Shown: positions 22,584-32,499 of the stretch, one piece after another
How positions within the stretch are numbered: the first letter of the stretch is position 1
Layout of the letters: every line of letters begins with the position of its first letter
From: Bettongia penicillata ogilbyi
Taxonomy: Eukaryota; Chordata; Mammalia; Diprotodontia; Potoroidae
Reading direction: 5' to 3'
Length of the DNA stretch: 64,000 nt
NCBI GenBank assembly: GCA_023548195.1
Contig: JAJHZJ010000531.1
Coordinates: 8,047,900-8,111,899 of the forward strand
The notes under the pieces: generated by a model
The model's input: only the letters and a program-made list of their open reading frames with translations
Told to the model about the DNA's origin: nothing
Databases searched by the model: none
Program-made: the position numbers and the translations under genes

Positions 22584-22835
22584 AACAGCTAGGGGGTGCC
22601 ATTTTGTGCACAAAGTGCTAAGCCTGAAGTCAGGAAGACTCATCTTCCTGAGTTCAAATCTGGCCTCAGACACTTACTAACTGTGTGACGCTGAGCAAGT
22701 CACTTAACCCTGTTTACCTCAGTTTCCCCATCTGTAAAATTATCTGGAGAAGGAAATGGCAAACCATTCCAGTATCTTTGCCAAGAAAATCCCAAATGGG
22801 GTCACAAAAAGTCAAATATGACTGAAAAAGGGCTT
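22584..22835 (+). repeat. Marsupial CORE-SINE (MAR1-like), near full length
   Basis: Plus-strand copy with head CAGCTAGGGGGTGCC, ATCTTCCTGAGTTCAAATCTGG, AGCAAGTCACTTAACCCTG, CTTTGCCAAGAAAATCCC and GTCACAAAAAGTCAAATATG. Confidence 0.95.
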
Positions 22836-23019
22836 GATTTGTTTTATTGATAGCCTAATTTAACAAGGTGTCAATAATACAGATTAAGCCTAATACTATG
22901 TGTACATACACCCCTGCCCTTCTCTACAAATATCGCTTGGGTTCAGCAGGACTGCAGTTGAAGACTCAGGGAAAGAAGTCATTTCCAGTCTAGAGGCCTG
23001 GCCACTGGAAGCTAATATC

Positions 23020-23100
23020 AACAGTGACTGACATTTGCATAATGTTTTATGTTTTTTGCAAAGTGCTTTACATATTTTATCTCCTTTAAGCTTCTCAGCC
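23020..23100 (-). repeat. MIR-type SINE 3' part
   Basis: GACTGACATTTGCATAATG, then TTTGCAAAGTGCTTTACATATTTTATCTCC, is MIR in antisense. Confidence 0.75.
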
Positions 23101-23229
23101 TCCCTGCTTGCCACCTACCTCTTGACAGAGAAGTGAAGATCTCAAAATAAAGAATAAAAAATATGTTTTTGGGGACATGACCTTGCATAGGATTTCATTT
23201 TGTTAGACTAAGCATATTTGTTAAAAGCA

Positions 23230-23565
23230 CTTGGATGTTTCTTACTGTTTTCCAATTTGAGGAGGGATGAGAAACTAAAGGGGAATAGTGTTAGGGAGCA
23301 AAAAAAAAGGAAAAAGGAAAGGATGAAAGTGCCATTGAGGCATCTCTTTTTAAAAATTAAGAGACCTCAGAAGGGCAGAAAGAAGCACAAATAGGGCAGG
23401 TTTGAAAGCTAAAAAAGGATACTTAAAAAGAAAAGCAAGCTATTCATAATAGAGAGCTGTAGCTTCAGGTACAATCCTCTTGTTCTGTTCCATTACTTTA
23501 TTAGAAATTCCCATTTTATTTGGTGTTTGCTAAGTTTGGAATAAAAATAAATAAAAATTTTCAAA
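23230..23565 (+). repeat. Unidentified repeat, copy A
   Basis: Alignable by eye with 35055-35400 in the same orientation. Shared blocks are TTTAAAAATTNAGAGA, AAAGAAGCACA, TTTGAAAGCTA, TATTTTATT...TTTGCTAA-like text and GGAATAAAAAT. I do not recognise the family. Confidence 0.6.
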
Positions 23566-23569
23566 AGAC

Positions 23570-23785
23570 AACTCAAATGCCACATTATGCCAGTCACTTA
23601 AGCCATGCCCTCTAAGATTACTTTCTTTCTACTATATCTGTTATTTATACACACATTTATTTACATATTTTTTCTCCCCCATTAGTATGTAGTAAGCTTC
23701 TTGAGGGTAGGGACAGTCTTCTTGCTTTTATGCGCATCCACAACACAGCTCGGCTACATATTAAATGCTTTAAAATGTTTATTGA
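23570..23785 (+). repeat. L2 LINE 3' end
   Basis: AACTCAAATGCCACATTATGCC, AAGCTTCTTGAGGGTAGGGACAG, ATGCGCATCCACAACACAG and a terminal AAATGTTTATTGATTG are the L2 3' end. Confidence 0.85.
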
Positions 23786-24205
23786 TTGGTGATATATGGT
23801 TGGATGGACAGCTTACTGAACTATTCTATCAGTACATATGTTTTGGATAGCCATTACACATGGATAATGATCTGGAAGCAGAATTGAACGGGGAGAAGAA
23901 AAAAGTGGCCTAGTTCATATTTGGGAAACTGAATAGCATTTCAAGTTTTCCCCTGAAATAAAAACCAATCTTTTTGATGCCATTATCTCTCTGGTGATGT
24001 GGCATAAATGCATGTAGAACCCCACAACCTCTCAAAAAATAAAGGTCAGTTAGAGAGTGATGGAGGGACATAGAGCAGACATAAATAAGCTGTGACCCAC
24101 TACCATTGATGATATGGGCAAGAAGAGGAAAAGATGTCATGGGAGAAAGAAATAATTGTAAAAGAAGGTGGGTCAATCAAGGCTAGAGCAAGGCATAAGA
24201 CATCT
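23786..24205 (+). pseudogene. RTE-type LINE ORF fragment
   Basis: GGTTGGATGGACAGCTTACTGAAC, CAGAATTGAACGGGGAGAAG, TAGTTCATATTTGGGAAACTGAATAGC and AAAACCAATCTTTTTGATGCC follow the RTE coding order after the reverse transcriptase. Next come AGCAGACATAAATAAGCTGTGACCC and AAAGAAGGTGGGTC, the region usually coding a RW(V/A)GH motif. It is an inverted relative of 22262-22565. No long open frame. Confidence 0.78.
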
Positions 24206-24311
24206 TGTGTGGTGCATTAGTTCCCCCATCGTGTTAAAAAACTTAGAGAAAAGCCTTTTAGCATATTGAATAGACCTAAGTATGGAAGATTTATGGGCAA
24301 ATATGTCCATA

Positions 24312-24355
24312 GAAGAGGCAGGGTGGTTTAGTGAATAGAGGGCTGACTCCCTCTA
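24312..24355 (+). repeat. CORE-SINE head scrap
   Basis: AGGCAGGGTGGTTTAGTGAATAGAGGG resembles only the 5' head of the marsupial CORE-SINE, right before the half-L1. Confidence 0.45.
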
Positions 24356-24777
24356 AAAAACAAACCACGCTGACTGCAGGCAGCACAGTCCAGGAAACAC
24401 AGAGTGGACTCAGTGCAGCCCAGGAAGCGTGGAGTGCAGTCCGATGTGGCAGGGACAGGACCCTGAACAGACTTCAGGGGGCCACCAGAAGCACAGATTG
24501 TTCAACCCACAAACAGCTTCAAAGATCAGTGGGAGGGTTCCTTCACCCAGGAGAGAAGAGCATAGTCTGGCTCCCCAGCAGCAGCCACTGCAATGGCAGC
24601 TTCCATTTTTGGAGCTCTCTGTGTAAATCCCCTGGGGAAATTGAGCAGCTGACCTCAATCTCAGCCCTGAAAGGCAGCCCTGGGACACCTCCACCTGAAG
24701 CCCCTGAGGGAATTGAGCAGTTGATCTGAATCTCAGCCCTGACAAAGAACTCAAAAGTCAAGTAACTGGCTGGGAAA

Positions 24778-25894
24778 ATGCCCAAAAAAGGAAAAAAAAA
24801 ATAAGACAATAGAAGGTTACTTTCTTGGTGAGCAGGTATTTTCTTCCATCCTTTCAGATGAGGAGGAACAATTTAGGTCTTCAGAGGAAGGCCTAAAAGT
24901 CAAGTCTTCTGCAGGCAAAACCTCCAAAATATATGCAATGATCTCAGGCCATGGAGGAGCTCAAAAAGGATTTTGAGAATCAAGTAAGAGAGATGGAGGA
25001 AAAATTGGGAAGAGAGATAAGAGCAATGCAAGAAAACCATGAAAAGCAAGCCAAAAGCTTGCTAAAGGAGACCTCCCCCCCCAAAAAAGCTGAAGAAATT
25101 AACACCTTAAAAAAATAGACTAACTCAAATGGCAAAAGAGGCCCAAAAAACCAATAAGGAGAAGAATGCTTTAAAGAGCAGAATTAACCAAAGGGAAAAG
25201 GAGGTTCAAAAGCTCACTGAAGAAAGTAGTTCTTTAAAAATTAGAATGGAGCAGATCAAGGCTAACGACTTTATGAGAAACCAAGGAATTACAAAATAAA
25301 ACAAAAAGAATGAAAAAATAGAAGATAATGTGAAATGTCTCATTGGAAAAGCAACTGACCTGGAAAATAAATCCAGGAGAGACAATTTAAAAATTATGGG
25401 ATTATCTGAAGCCATGATCAAAAAAAGAGTCTAGACATCATTTTTCATGAAATTATCAAGGAAAACTGCCTTGATATTCTAGAACCAGAGGGCAAAATAA
25501 TATTGAAAGAATCCACCAATCATCTCCTGAAAGAGATCCAAAAAGAGAAACTCCTAAGAACATTGTGGCCAAATCCCAGAGTTCCCAGGTCAAGGAGAAA
25601 ACATTGCAAGCAGCTAGAAAAAAACAGTTCAAGTATTGTGGAAATACAATCAGGATAACACAGAATCTGGCAGCTCTGACATTAAGGGATCAAAGGGCTT
25701 GGAATATGATATTCCAGAAGTCAAAGGAATCAGTATTAAAACCAAGAATCACTTACCCAGCAAAACTGAGTATAATACTTCAGGGGAAAAAATGGTCATT
25801 GAATGATATAGAGGACTTTCAAGCATTCTTGATAAAAAGACCAAACCTGAAAAGAAAATTTGACTTTCAAACACAAGAATCAAGAGAAGCATGA
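24778..25894 (+). pseudogene. L1-type ORF1 of a half-L1, frameshifted
   Basis: The likely start is ATGCCCAAAAAAGGA, followed by a lysine-rich N-terminus with an A-run that breaks the frame after about eight codons. The middle (24955-25290) is rich in Glu, Lys, Gln and Leu heptads, as expected for the ORF1 coiled coil. 25375-25420 codes RRDNLKIMGLSEA, the start of the RRM-like domain, followed by an in-frame stop. The C-terminal domain is open from 25565 to 25894: KEKTLQAARKKQFKYCGN, an RAWNMIFQ segment, then PRITYPAKLSIILQG and DFQAFLIKRP, the recognisable L1 ORF1 C-terminal domain. ORF1 proteins bind RNA and chaperone retrotransposition. This copy cannot make the whole protein. Confidence 0.85.
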
Positions 25895-26018
25895 AAAGGT
25901 AAATAGAAAAGAGAAATTATAAAGGACTTTCTAAAGTTGAACTGTTTACATTCCTACATGGAAAGATAATATTTGTAACTCTTGAGACTTTTCTCAGTAT
26001 TTAGGTAGTTGGAGGAAT

Positions 26019-26021
<3 letters not shown>

Positions 26022-26070
<49 letters not shown>

Positions 26071-26071
26071 A
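26022..26071. repeat. (CA)n microsatellite in half-L1 3' region
   Basis: About 23 uninterrupted CA units, ending in CACCACACGG. Confidence 0.97.
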
Positions 26072-26989
26072 CACGGTGAGTTGATTAAAAAGGGATGATA
26101 TCTAAAAAAATAAAATTAAGGGGTGAAGGGGAATATATTGGGAGGAGAAAGAGAGAAATGGAATGAGGCAAATTATCTCTCATAAAAGATGCAAGAATAA
26201 GCTTATTCGATGGTGGAGAATAGGGAAGAAGCGAGAGGGAAAAAATCAAGCTTACTCTCTTCACATTTGGCTTAAAGAGAGAATACTATGCTCATTCAAT
26301 TTGGTATGAAAATCTATGTTACACTACAGGAAAGTAGGGGAGAATGGGACGAATGAGGTGAGTGGGATGATAGAAGGGAGGGCAAATGAGAGAAAAGAGT
26401 GATTAGAAGTAAACACTTTGGGGAGGGACAAGGTCAAAAGAGAGAATAGAATAAATGGGGGGCAGGATAGGATGGAGGAAAATATAGTTGGTCTTAAACA
26501 ATGTGACTATTATGGAAGTCTTTTGCATAACTACACATATACAGCCTATATTGAATTGCTTGCTTTCTCAGTGGGGATGGGTGGGGAGGGAGGAAGGGAG
26601 ACAATTTGGAGTTCAAAGTATTAGGAATGGATGTTGAGAAATGTTTTTGTATACAACTGGGAAATAAGAAATACAGGTAATGGGGTATAGAAATATATGT
26701 TACCCTGCAAGAAAAGAGAGAAGATGGGTATAAAGGAAGGGAGGGGTGCGATAGAAGGGAGGGCATATGGAGAGAAACAGAATGCGAGATATTATGGGGT
26801 AGGGGAAGGGAGAGATGGGGAGAAATTTGGAACTCAAAATTTTGTGGAAATGAATGTTGAAAACTAAAAATTAATAAATAAACATTTTAAATAAAAGAAA
26901 AACAAACCAAAACTCCAGGTTGAGTTTTGTTCAAAATATGAAACAACAGTGTAATGTAGTTGCTAAATGAGTTTAAAAAAATCCTAAAT

Positions 26990-27330
26990 TGTATTTATAG
27001 AATTATAGCATCTAGCTCACTAGAAGTATCAGTCCCACCCAATATATTCCAGGCTCATCACATCACATCTGGACTGCTGTGCTCATTTGAATATATTTTC
27101 CCTTTGAAAAAGGAGAATGACAAGTCTGAGCACGTATCAAGGGAAGAGAGGGGTCTTCCAAGAACTGAGAATGTTTCATTTAGAAAAAGGGATAGTTAGA
27201 GGAGATATGATGGCAATCTTCAAATGTACAAAGGACTGTCACATACCAAAGGGGGTAGATTTGTTCTTTGTGACTCTAGGGGAAAAAATTAATGGGTGGA
27301 AGTTAACTAGATTTTGGTTTAAGATATGAA
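26990..27330 (+). repeat. CR1/L3-like LINE 3' region
   Basis: CACATCTGGACTGCTGTGCTCATTTG, AAGAACTGAGAATGTTTCATTTAG, AGAGGAGATATGATGGCAATCTTCAAATG and ATGGGTGGAAGTTAACTAG follow the CR1/L3 3' coding order. Confidence 0.75.
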
Positions 27331-27339
27331 CCTTTTCCA

Positions 27340-27440
27340 TTTAATTCAATTTAATAAGTGGTTATTAAATATTCTGTGCAAGGTAGAGTGCCAGATGTTG
27401 AGAATTCAAAGACAACAGCAAAAGAGCCCCTGTCCTCAAG
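27340..27440 (-). repeat. L2 LINE 3' end, antisense fragment
   Basis: AATAAGTGGTTATTAAATATTCTGTGC, then GAGTGCCAGATGTTGAG and CTGTCCTCAAGGGACAGTC, is the reverse complement of an L2 3' terminus. Confidence 0.65.
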
Positions 27441-27654
27441 GGACAGTCTACTTTTAGCAACATTTTTTTAAAAAGTTGGATGTTATGGGTAACACAGATT
27501 ACCATGGTGGCTCTCACTGCCTAGAAGGGCAGATAGATTTCACTCTTACCTCACAGAGTTCTCTGGTTCCCTTAAGGGGATTGGGGGAATGTTTAGGCTT
27601 ACTACAAATGCTTCCAGGAACTACTAATGTTCTTTCCTCAATTATGGGGCCTTC

Positions 27655-27780
27655 TCTATTTATCCTGTATTAGCTTTTTGAGGTCAGAAATGGTCTTTTA
27701 TTTCTTTTTATATCTCCAGTGCTTAGCATAGTCCTTGGCACACAGTAGGTGTTTAATAAATGCTTATTAAATTGAATTAT
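27655..27780 (+). repeat. L2 LINE 3' end
   Basis: CAGTGCTTAGCATAGTCCTTGGCACACAGTAGG and TGTTTAATAAATGCTTATTAAATTG are diagnostic of an L2 end. Confidence 0.88.
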
Positions 27781-27942
27781 AGGAGTGGTCCCCTGCATTC
27801 TAGCTCCATTTGCCCCAATTAGATTAGCTTTTATATAGAAATATTTACATAAAACAATATATAATATAGAGTGAATTCTTATGTCAGTGGAAGGTTGGAT
27901 AAGATGACCTTAGATTCTAAGATTCTATCAATACTTTTGAGA

Positions 27943-28160
27943 GGGCAGTTGGGTGGCACAGTGAATAGAGCACTAGGCCTCAAGTCAGAAAGACCTCAGT
28001 TCAAATCTAATCTCAGATATTTATTAACTGTTTGACTCTGTCACTTAACCCTATTTGTCTTGGTTTCCTCATCTGTAAAATGAACTGGAGAAGGAAACAA
28101 CTACAGTATCTCTGCCAAGCCCAAATGGGGTCATGAAGAGTCAGAAATAACTGAACATGA
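27943..28160 (+). repeat. Marsupial CORE-SINE (MAR1-like)
   Basis: Head GGGCAGTTGGGTGGCACAG, then TCAGTTCAAATCTAATCTC, GAACTGGAGAAGGAAAC and AAATGGGGTCATGAAGAGTC, on the plus strand. Confidence 0.94.
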
Positions 28161-28224
28161 ATACTTTCCATATATAGCTAATTTCTCCTCCTTTAGAAAC
28201 AATTATTTAGCCATAGAAGCAAGG

Positions 28225-28420
28225 ATCATAGAATTAGAGCTAGAAGAGACTTCAGACACCATCTAGTCCAACCTCTCATCTTACAGATGAGGAAACTGAG
28301 GTCCAGAGATGATAAATGACTTATCCAAGCTCATACAGATGTTTAGTAGGAGAACTAGAATTTGAACCCTTGACTCCAAAGCCAGCATTCTTTCCATCGT
28401 CCCCGGCTGCCTCTAAAAAC
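28225..28420 (-). repeat. MIR3-like SINE
   Basis: ATAGAATTAGAGCTAGAAGAGAC, CATCTAGTCCAACCTCTCATC, ACAGATGAGGAAACTGAGGTCC and a terminal GGCTGCCTC. Confidence 0.8.
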
Positions 28421-28429
28421 AACAACGAC

Positions 28430-29150
28430 AACAAAATATAAATCTTATTTAAATGTACATGTAACCCAGGCTTGTGTGGGCATGCCTAGATAAACTAACA
28501 TGGAGCATGTCCAGACTGCCTAACATGGAGGCTTCTTCACCCCCTAGTACATGGGTGGAGCTAGACTTCCTTGATGAGCTAGATAAAGGAAGGGTCTTTG
28601 AAACTGGTGAGTTTGAAACTGAGCCAATCCATCTTTTTTGCTGCTGTTTCTGCTGCTTCCTCTTTCATCCCGATGGGGAAGCTCCCCTACTGCCCGACCC
28701 CCATGAATTGAGCTTTGAGAGAAGAAAGCCTTCTTTCCTCTTCTCTTCCTCTTTTACCGCAGCTTTCTAAGAAATGGGGGGGGGGGGGGGCAGGAAGGGA
28801 ATGTACCATTTTGCATTGTTCATCCTGCTTGGTTTCAAGTGTTGAAGGTGACTCCCATAGACCACAGTACAGCCCATCATCCTGAGTTGGAAACCTTAAG
28901 AAGCAAGAGTACCGGGGACTCAGATGGAGAGAGGTTTTAGACTTGGAACTGAAACTGAGCTAAATTATAACCCCGGCCCCTCCCCGGAAATGGAGGTGGG
29001 GGTAATGTTGGGGGTGGGGAGAGGGTGATAGCTCTCACATATTTAAGCAGGAAATTTGTATATTCACAATTATAATGTTTTATGTAAATATCTCTGTGTA
29101 AAGGCTAATTGGATTGTTAGTAACTAAATGGAGCTAGAGTCTAGGGGACC
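28430..29150. other. Unassigned GC-richer block, LTR-like texture
   Basis: About 700 bp between SINE and L2 copies. It has TTTGAAACTGGTGAGTTTGAAACTG, a pyrimidine stretch, a run of 15 G at 28776-28790, CCCCGGCCCCTCCCC, then AT-rich sequence with TTTTATGTAAATATC. The order of a GC-rich promoter-like part before an AT-rich tail recalls a solitary LTR, but I find no terminal TG/CA pair or flanking duplication. A 98-codon frame at 28474-28770 has no recognisable domain. Confidence 0.3.
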
Positions 29151-29154
29151 ATTC

Positions 29155-29216
29155 CCTATAATTCAATTCCATAGACATTTATTATACACCTTCTACTTAT
29201 CAGGCACTGTGCAAGA
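29155..29216 (-). repeat. L2 LINE 3' end, antisense, left part
   Basis: TAGACATTTATTATACACC, then CAGGCACTGTGCAAG, is the reverse complement of the L2 end. It is cut by the element at 29217 and resumes at 29829. Confidence 0.8.
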
Positions 29217-29828
29217 GTTGTCTATCATTTGTTCTGGAAGAGGACCATGACCTCAGGGAGGTGAGGCCATGACATGCAAGCGAATTGCATTAAAGTGAGA
29301 GAGGGCTGTGCTAAATCACCAGCCTCACTTTCTCCTCCAGAGCCATCTGGGTCCAATGGCCTGATGTAGATCAGGATGACTAGATGTGGCCTTGGAACAG
29401 TGGGAGACCTTGGCCTTTTCAAGCCAAGGTCTTTCCCAGGTCTCGGTTTGACTGAGGCAACACCCATTCAGTGATTAAGAGTAGATGGCTGTTGCTGCTG
29501 CTGCAGGAAAAGTCACCAGCCTCACTTTCTTTTCCAGAACCATCTGGGTCCAGTCACAATCAACATGACTGGAGATGGCCCCTTAAGGCTAGGTGAGAAA
29601 TGAGGCAAAGAACAGCTTCCTTTACCTAGTCAAAAAAATAACCAAACAAACATCACTCTGGGAGGGAAAGTCCCTCGGAGTTTCTGGTCAAAACAGAAAC
29701 AATTGCTGTTTACATTCATTCTGAGCCAATCAGGGCCCTAACAGTGACCAAACAGGGCTTGGCCAGGGACCTATTGTTGAAGAAAGTCAAGGTTTAGATC
29801 CCAGTATTTGGGTTTAGAGTATGACCCT
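29217..29828 (-). repeat. RTE-tailed non-autonomous element, long form, inside L2
   Basis: Starts with the tail (TGTTCTGGAAGAGGACCATGACCTCAGG), then GGCTGTGCTAAATCACCAGCCTC and GCCATCTGGGTCCAATGG. The distal part AGTCCCTCGGAGTTTCTGG and TTACATTCATTCTGAGCCAATC matches 11780-11850. A second, shorter copy sits inside at about 29485-29585, between TTAAGAGTAG and TTAAGGCTAG, which may be its target-site copies. Confidence 0.82.
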
Positions 29829-30000
29829 TAAAGGGATACAAAAGATCATCCTTGCTATCAGGCGCTTACTATCTAAAGGGGAGGAGGAGAAAATAAAATG
29901 CAAACAAATATGTGCAAAGCAAGCTATATATGGGATAAATAGGAAATAATTAAAAAGGGAGGGCCCTGCAATTGAAAGAACTACACCAGCTGGGGACTGG
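29829..30000 (-). repeat. L2 LINE, antisense, right part
   Basis: GGGATACAAAAGATCATCCTTGC, CGCTTACTATCTAAAGG and AAATAGGAAATAATTAAAAAGGG continue the antisense L2 interrupted at 29216. Confidence 0.7.
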
Positions 30001-31172
30001 AGACTTTTGTAGAGGAATCCACAGTTCCCTTAAAGGTATCAGAGAACCCTGTGAAGGAGGGCGATAGCTAACCTATCTGGTCTTCCAGGTAGCGGGGGGG
30101 CCCCCATGGTGGTCTGCGTTGCATAAAACATTCAATTTTTTTAAAATATTGCTTTTTTTCACCTTGTGAGAAACATAACTCAAAGTTATTGCATGTCCTA
30201 TGTGTCTAACTTTGTTGCATTGCTATTAGGGCTTTAGTGTCAAACGCTGTACTATTTGTCCCTGGGAGTCTTTTAGTCTTGTGGCATTTGATGTGGAAAT
30301 CCTTTATGCACAGGCCAAAACAAATGACACAATTACAATCACGATTCTACTTCTTCCAAAAGTTCAAGGTTATCAATAACTTTGAAGTTAGTTACCAGTG
30401 TCATTTATGTAGACCTAGTTGGCATTTGACAGAAAATTGTTGCATCATATATGTGAACACGGACTTCAGTTAAAGGTCACATTTTATTCAAATTATCTTT
30501 TTATCCAATAAATGATTTGGCTGAAGATTAATGATAGCACAGGGAAAATTATACACTGTCACATGGCCACGAATAAAAGCTGCCATCAGAAATTCATGAA
30601 AATGCAAGTTATTTATATTTTTACTTTGGGGTGAATGCAATTTTAATTAGTGTGATTAACGTGTGACTTTAGTCAACTTAATTATAGAGTAAATAGCTAT
30701 ACTTTTTATCATGTTATTTTAGAGTGATTAAAATTTACTGGAGAAAAATTGTATAGGAAAGGCAATTTACCTTTGTTTAGATTCCACTCTGGCGACATTT
30801 GTTGCAGTTAAATGTACTATATTTTGCATCTTCAGTTGGGCAGTAGTTCTTTATCATGAACTGAGAGAGATTTAATCGAATTTCGACTGTATTATATGTC
30901 AGCCATTGCTGCATCGATTCATCAGAATACATCAAAGTCACTGTAAAAATACCATAGGTGATGAACTAGAGTTGCTTCTTGGTTGCTCACTCACCATTAT
31001 TTCACAAGCTCATTTCTTTCAACTGCTTTCTTTGTCATGGGAAAAATAGAGTTTCCTAACATTTCATCAACATTGGTCAAACACTAGCTTATGCCAGTTT
31101 GACACTACAAAGAAAATTAGGTTTTATAGCTGTTCAAAAAATGGTTTTGCTATGTTAAATTAGGCTGGGACA
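30001..31172. other. Repeat-free AT-rich island, candidate conserved non-coding element
   Basis: From about 30125 to 31170 I recognise no mobile element, in a window where most kilobases hold several. The text is dense in AT-rich factor-type cores: TTTTAATTAGTG at 30650, ACTTAATTATAGAG near 30677, CCAATAAATGA near 30505, GATTAACGTGTGAC near 30653. No open frame is convincing. An enhancer-like role is inference. Confidence 0.4.
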
Positions 31173-31174
31173 TG

Positions 31175-31315
31175 CAAAAGTATGGTATGATGAAGGGAGT
31201 CTTAGATATAATGTTGGAAAACCTGAGTTCAGATCTCTGCTCTATTCTGGGTAAGTTTCTTTGAACCTCATATTCCCATTTGTAAAACCATAATCCTTTG
31301 ACTAATTGATGCCTA
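31175..31315 (+). repeat. MIR-type SINE
   Basis: ACCTGAGTTCAGATCTCTGC, GGGTAAGTTTCTTTGAACCTC and TTCCCATTTGTAAAACC, in MIR order. Confidence 0.75.
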
Positions 31316-31414
31316 GACTCGTTTTCCTGCTCTAATACCCATGATCTTGTGTGCTGATTTTCAAGAAAAAGTAGTCACCATTTCAAGAGATCTCCTTTAA
31401 GAAACAAGCCAGGG

Positions 31415-32199
31415 TGACAAAACAGGAAAATGATAAATGGTGGAGAAGATGTGGGAAAATTGCATTGTTTGGTGGAGTTGTGAACTGATCCAACTATTTT
31501 GAGGAGCAATTTGGAACTATGCCCAAACATACCCTTTGATCTAGCAATACACCTTTTAGGGCTGTATCCGATCATAAAAATGGGGAAAGGATCCACATGT
31601 ACAAAAATATTTACAGCAGCTTTTTTGTGGTAGCCAATAATTAGAAATGGGGGATGCCCATTAGTTGGGGAATGGCTGAACAAGTTGTGGTGTATGAATT
31701 CAGTGGAATACTAACTATTGTGCTATAAGAAATGATGAACAGGCAGACTTCAAAAAACTTGGAAAGACTTATATGAACTGATGCTTAGTGAGGTGAGCAG
31801 AACCAGAACATTGTAGCCCCATTTGTAAGATGACTGATTTTGTCAGACTTAGCTCTTCTTAGCAATGCCAGGTTCTAAGACCACTCCAAAAGGCTCATGA
31901 TGAAAAATGCTGTCCACATCCCGAAAAAGAACTACGGAGTCTGAATGCAGATCAAAGCATACCATTTGCGATCTCTCTCTTTTTAGTTTTGTTTTGTTTC
32001 TTCTTTCTCGTGGTTCATAATTCTTCTTTGCAATATGACTAATGTGAAAATATGTTTAATATGAATGTATATGTAGAGCCTATATCAGATTATATAGTGT
32101 CTTGAAGGAGGGGGAGGGAAGGAAGACAGAAAAAATTTAAAACTCGAAAGCTTGTGGAACTGATTGTTGAAAACTAAAAATAAATAATTTTTAAAAGAA
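31415..32199 (+). mobile_element. 5'-truncated L1 with clear target-site duplication
   Basis: 785 bp: GAAAATGATAAATGGTGGAG, GGAGTTGTGAACTGATCCAAC, GGGCTGTATCC, GGGGAATGGCTGAACAAGTTG, GAACTGATGCTTAGTGAGGTGAG, GAAAAAGAACTACGGAGTCTG, then ACTGATTGTTGAAAACTAAAAATAAAT. AAGAAACAAGCCAGGG (31399-31414) and AAGAAACAAGCTAGGG (32200-32215) differ at one of 16 bases, so this is among the younger insertions here. It carries the end of ORF2 and the 3' UTR only. Confidence 0.96.
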
Positions 32200-32272
32200 A
32201 AGAAACAAGCTAGGGCAAAAATGCGATCCTCAAAAGAGACAATGTACTACATGGAATATTTTGTAAAACTGA

Positions 32273-32482
32273 TGTTGTTCAGTCATGTCTGACTCTTCAT
32301 GATCCCATGGGATTTTCTTGGCAAAGACACTGGAGTGGTTTGCCATTTCCTTCTCCAGTTTTATTCAGGCAGGGGTTAAATGTCCAGGATCACACACCTA
32401 GTAAGTATCTGAAGCTAGATTTGAATTCTGGTCTTGGTGACTCTAGGTTCAGTACTCCATGCACTGTGCCACCTAGCTGTCC
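32273..32482 (-). repeat. Marsupial CORE-SINE (MAR1-like)
   Basis: Near-complete minus-strand copy with GTTGTTCAGTCATGTCTGAC, GGCAAAGACACTGGAGTGG and GCACTGTGCCACCTAGCTG. A small internal deletion removes the usual GATGAGGAAACTGAGG segment. Confidence 0.93.
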
Positions 32483-32499
32483 TGTTTTGTAAAAGACAA

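Larger units (their letters stand above)
24368..26897 (+). mobile_element. Half-L1 (HAL1-like) element with 5' UTR, ORF1 and L1 3' tails
   Basis: A 2.53-kb element flanked by AAAAACAAACCA at 24356-24367 and 26898-26909. In order it holds a GC-richer 5' leader (24368-24777), an L1-type ORF1 (24778-25894), a (CA)n tract, a purine-rich 3' region and two successive L1-like 3' ends. No ORF2 sequence separates ORF1 from the 3' region, so this is not a deleted 6-kb L1 but the half-L1 design known in mammals. The ends suggest a nearly complete insertion. Confidence 0.85.

Noticed and set aside
24331..24809. Overlapping frames of 65-132 codons on both strands
   Set aside because: They lie in the 5' leader of the half-L1, and both strands are open because the sequence is GC-richer. 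No domain.
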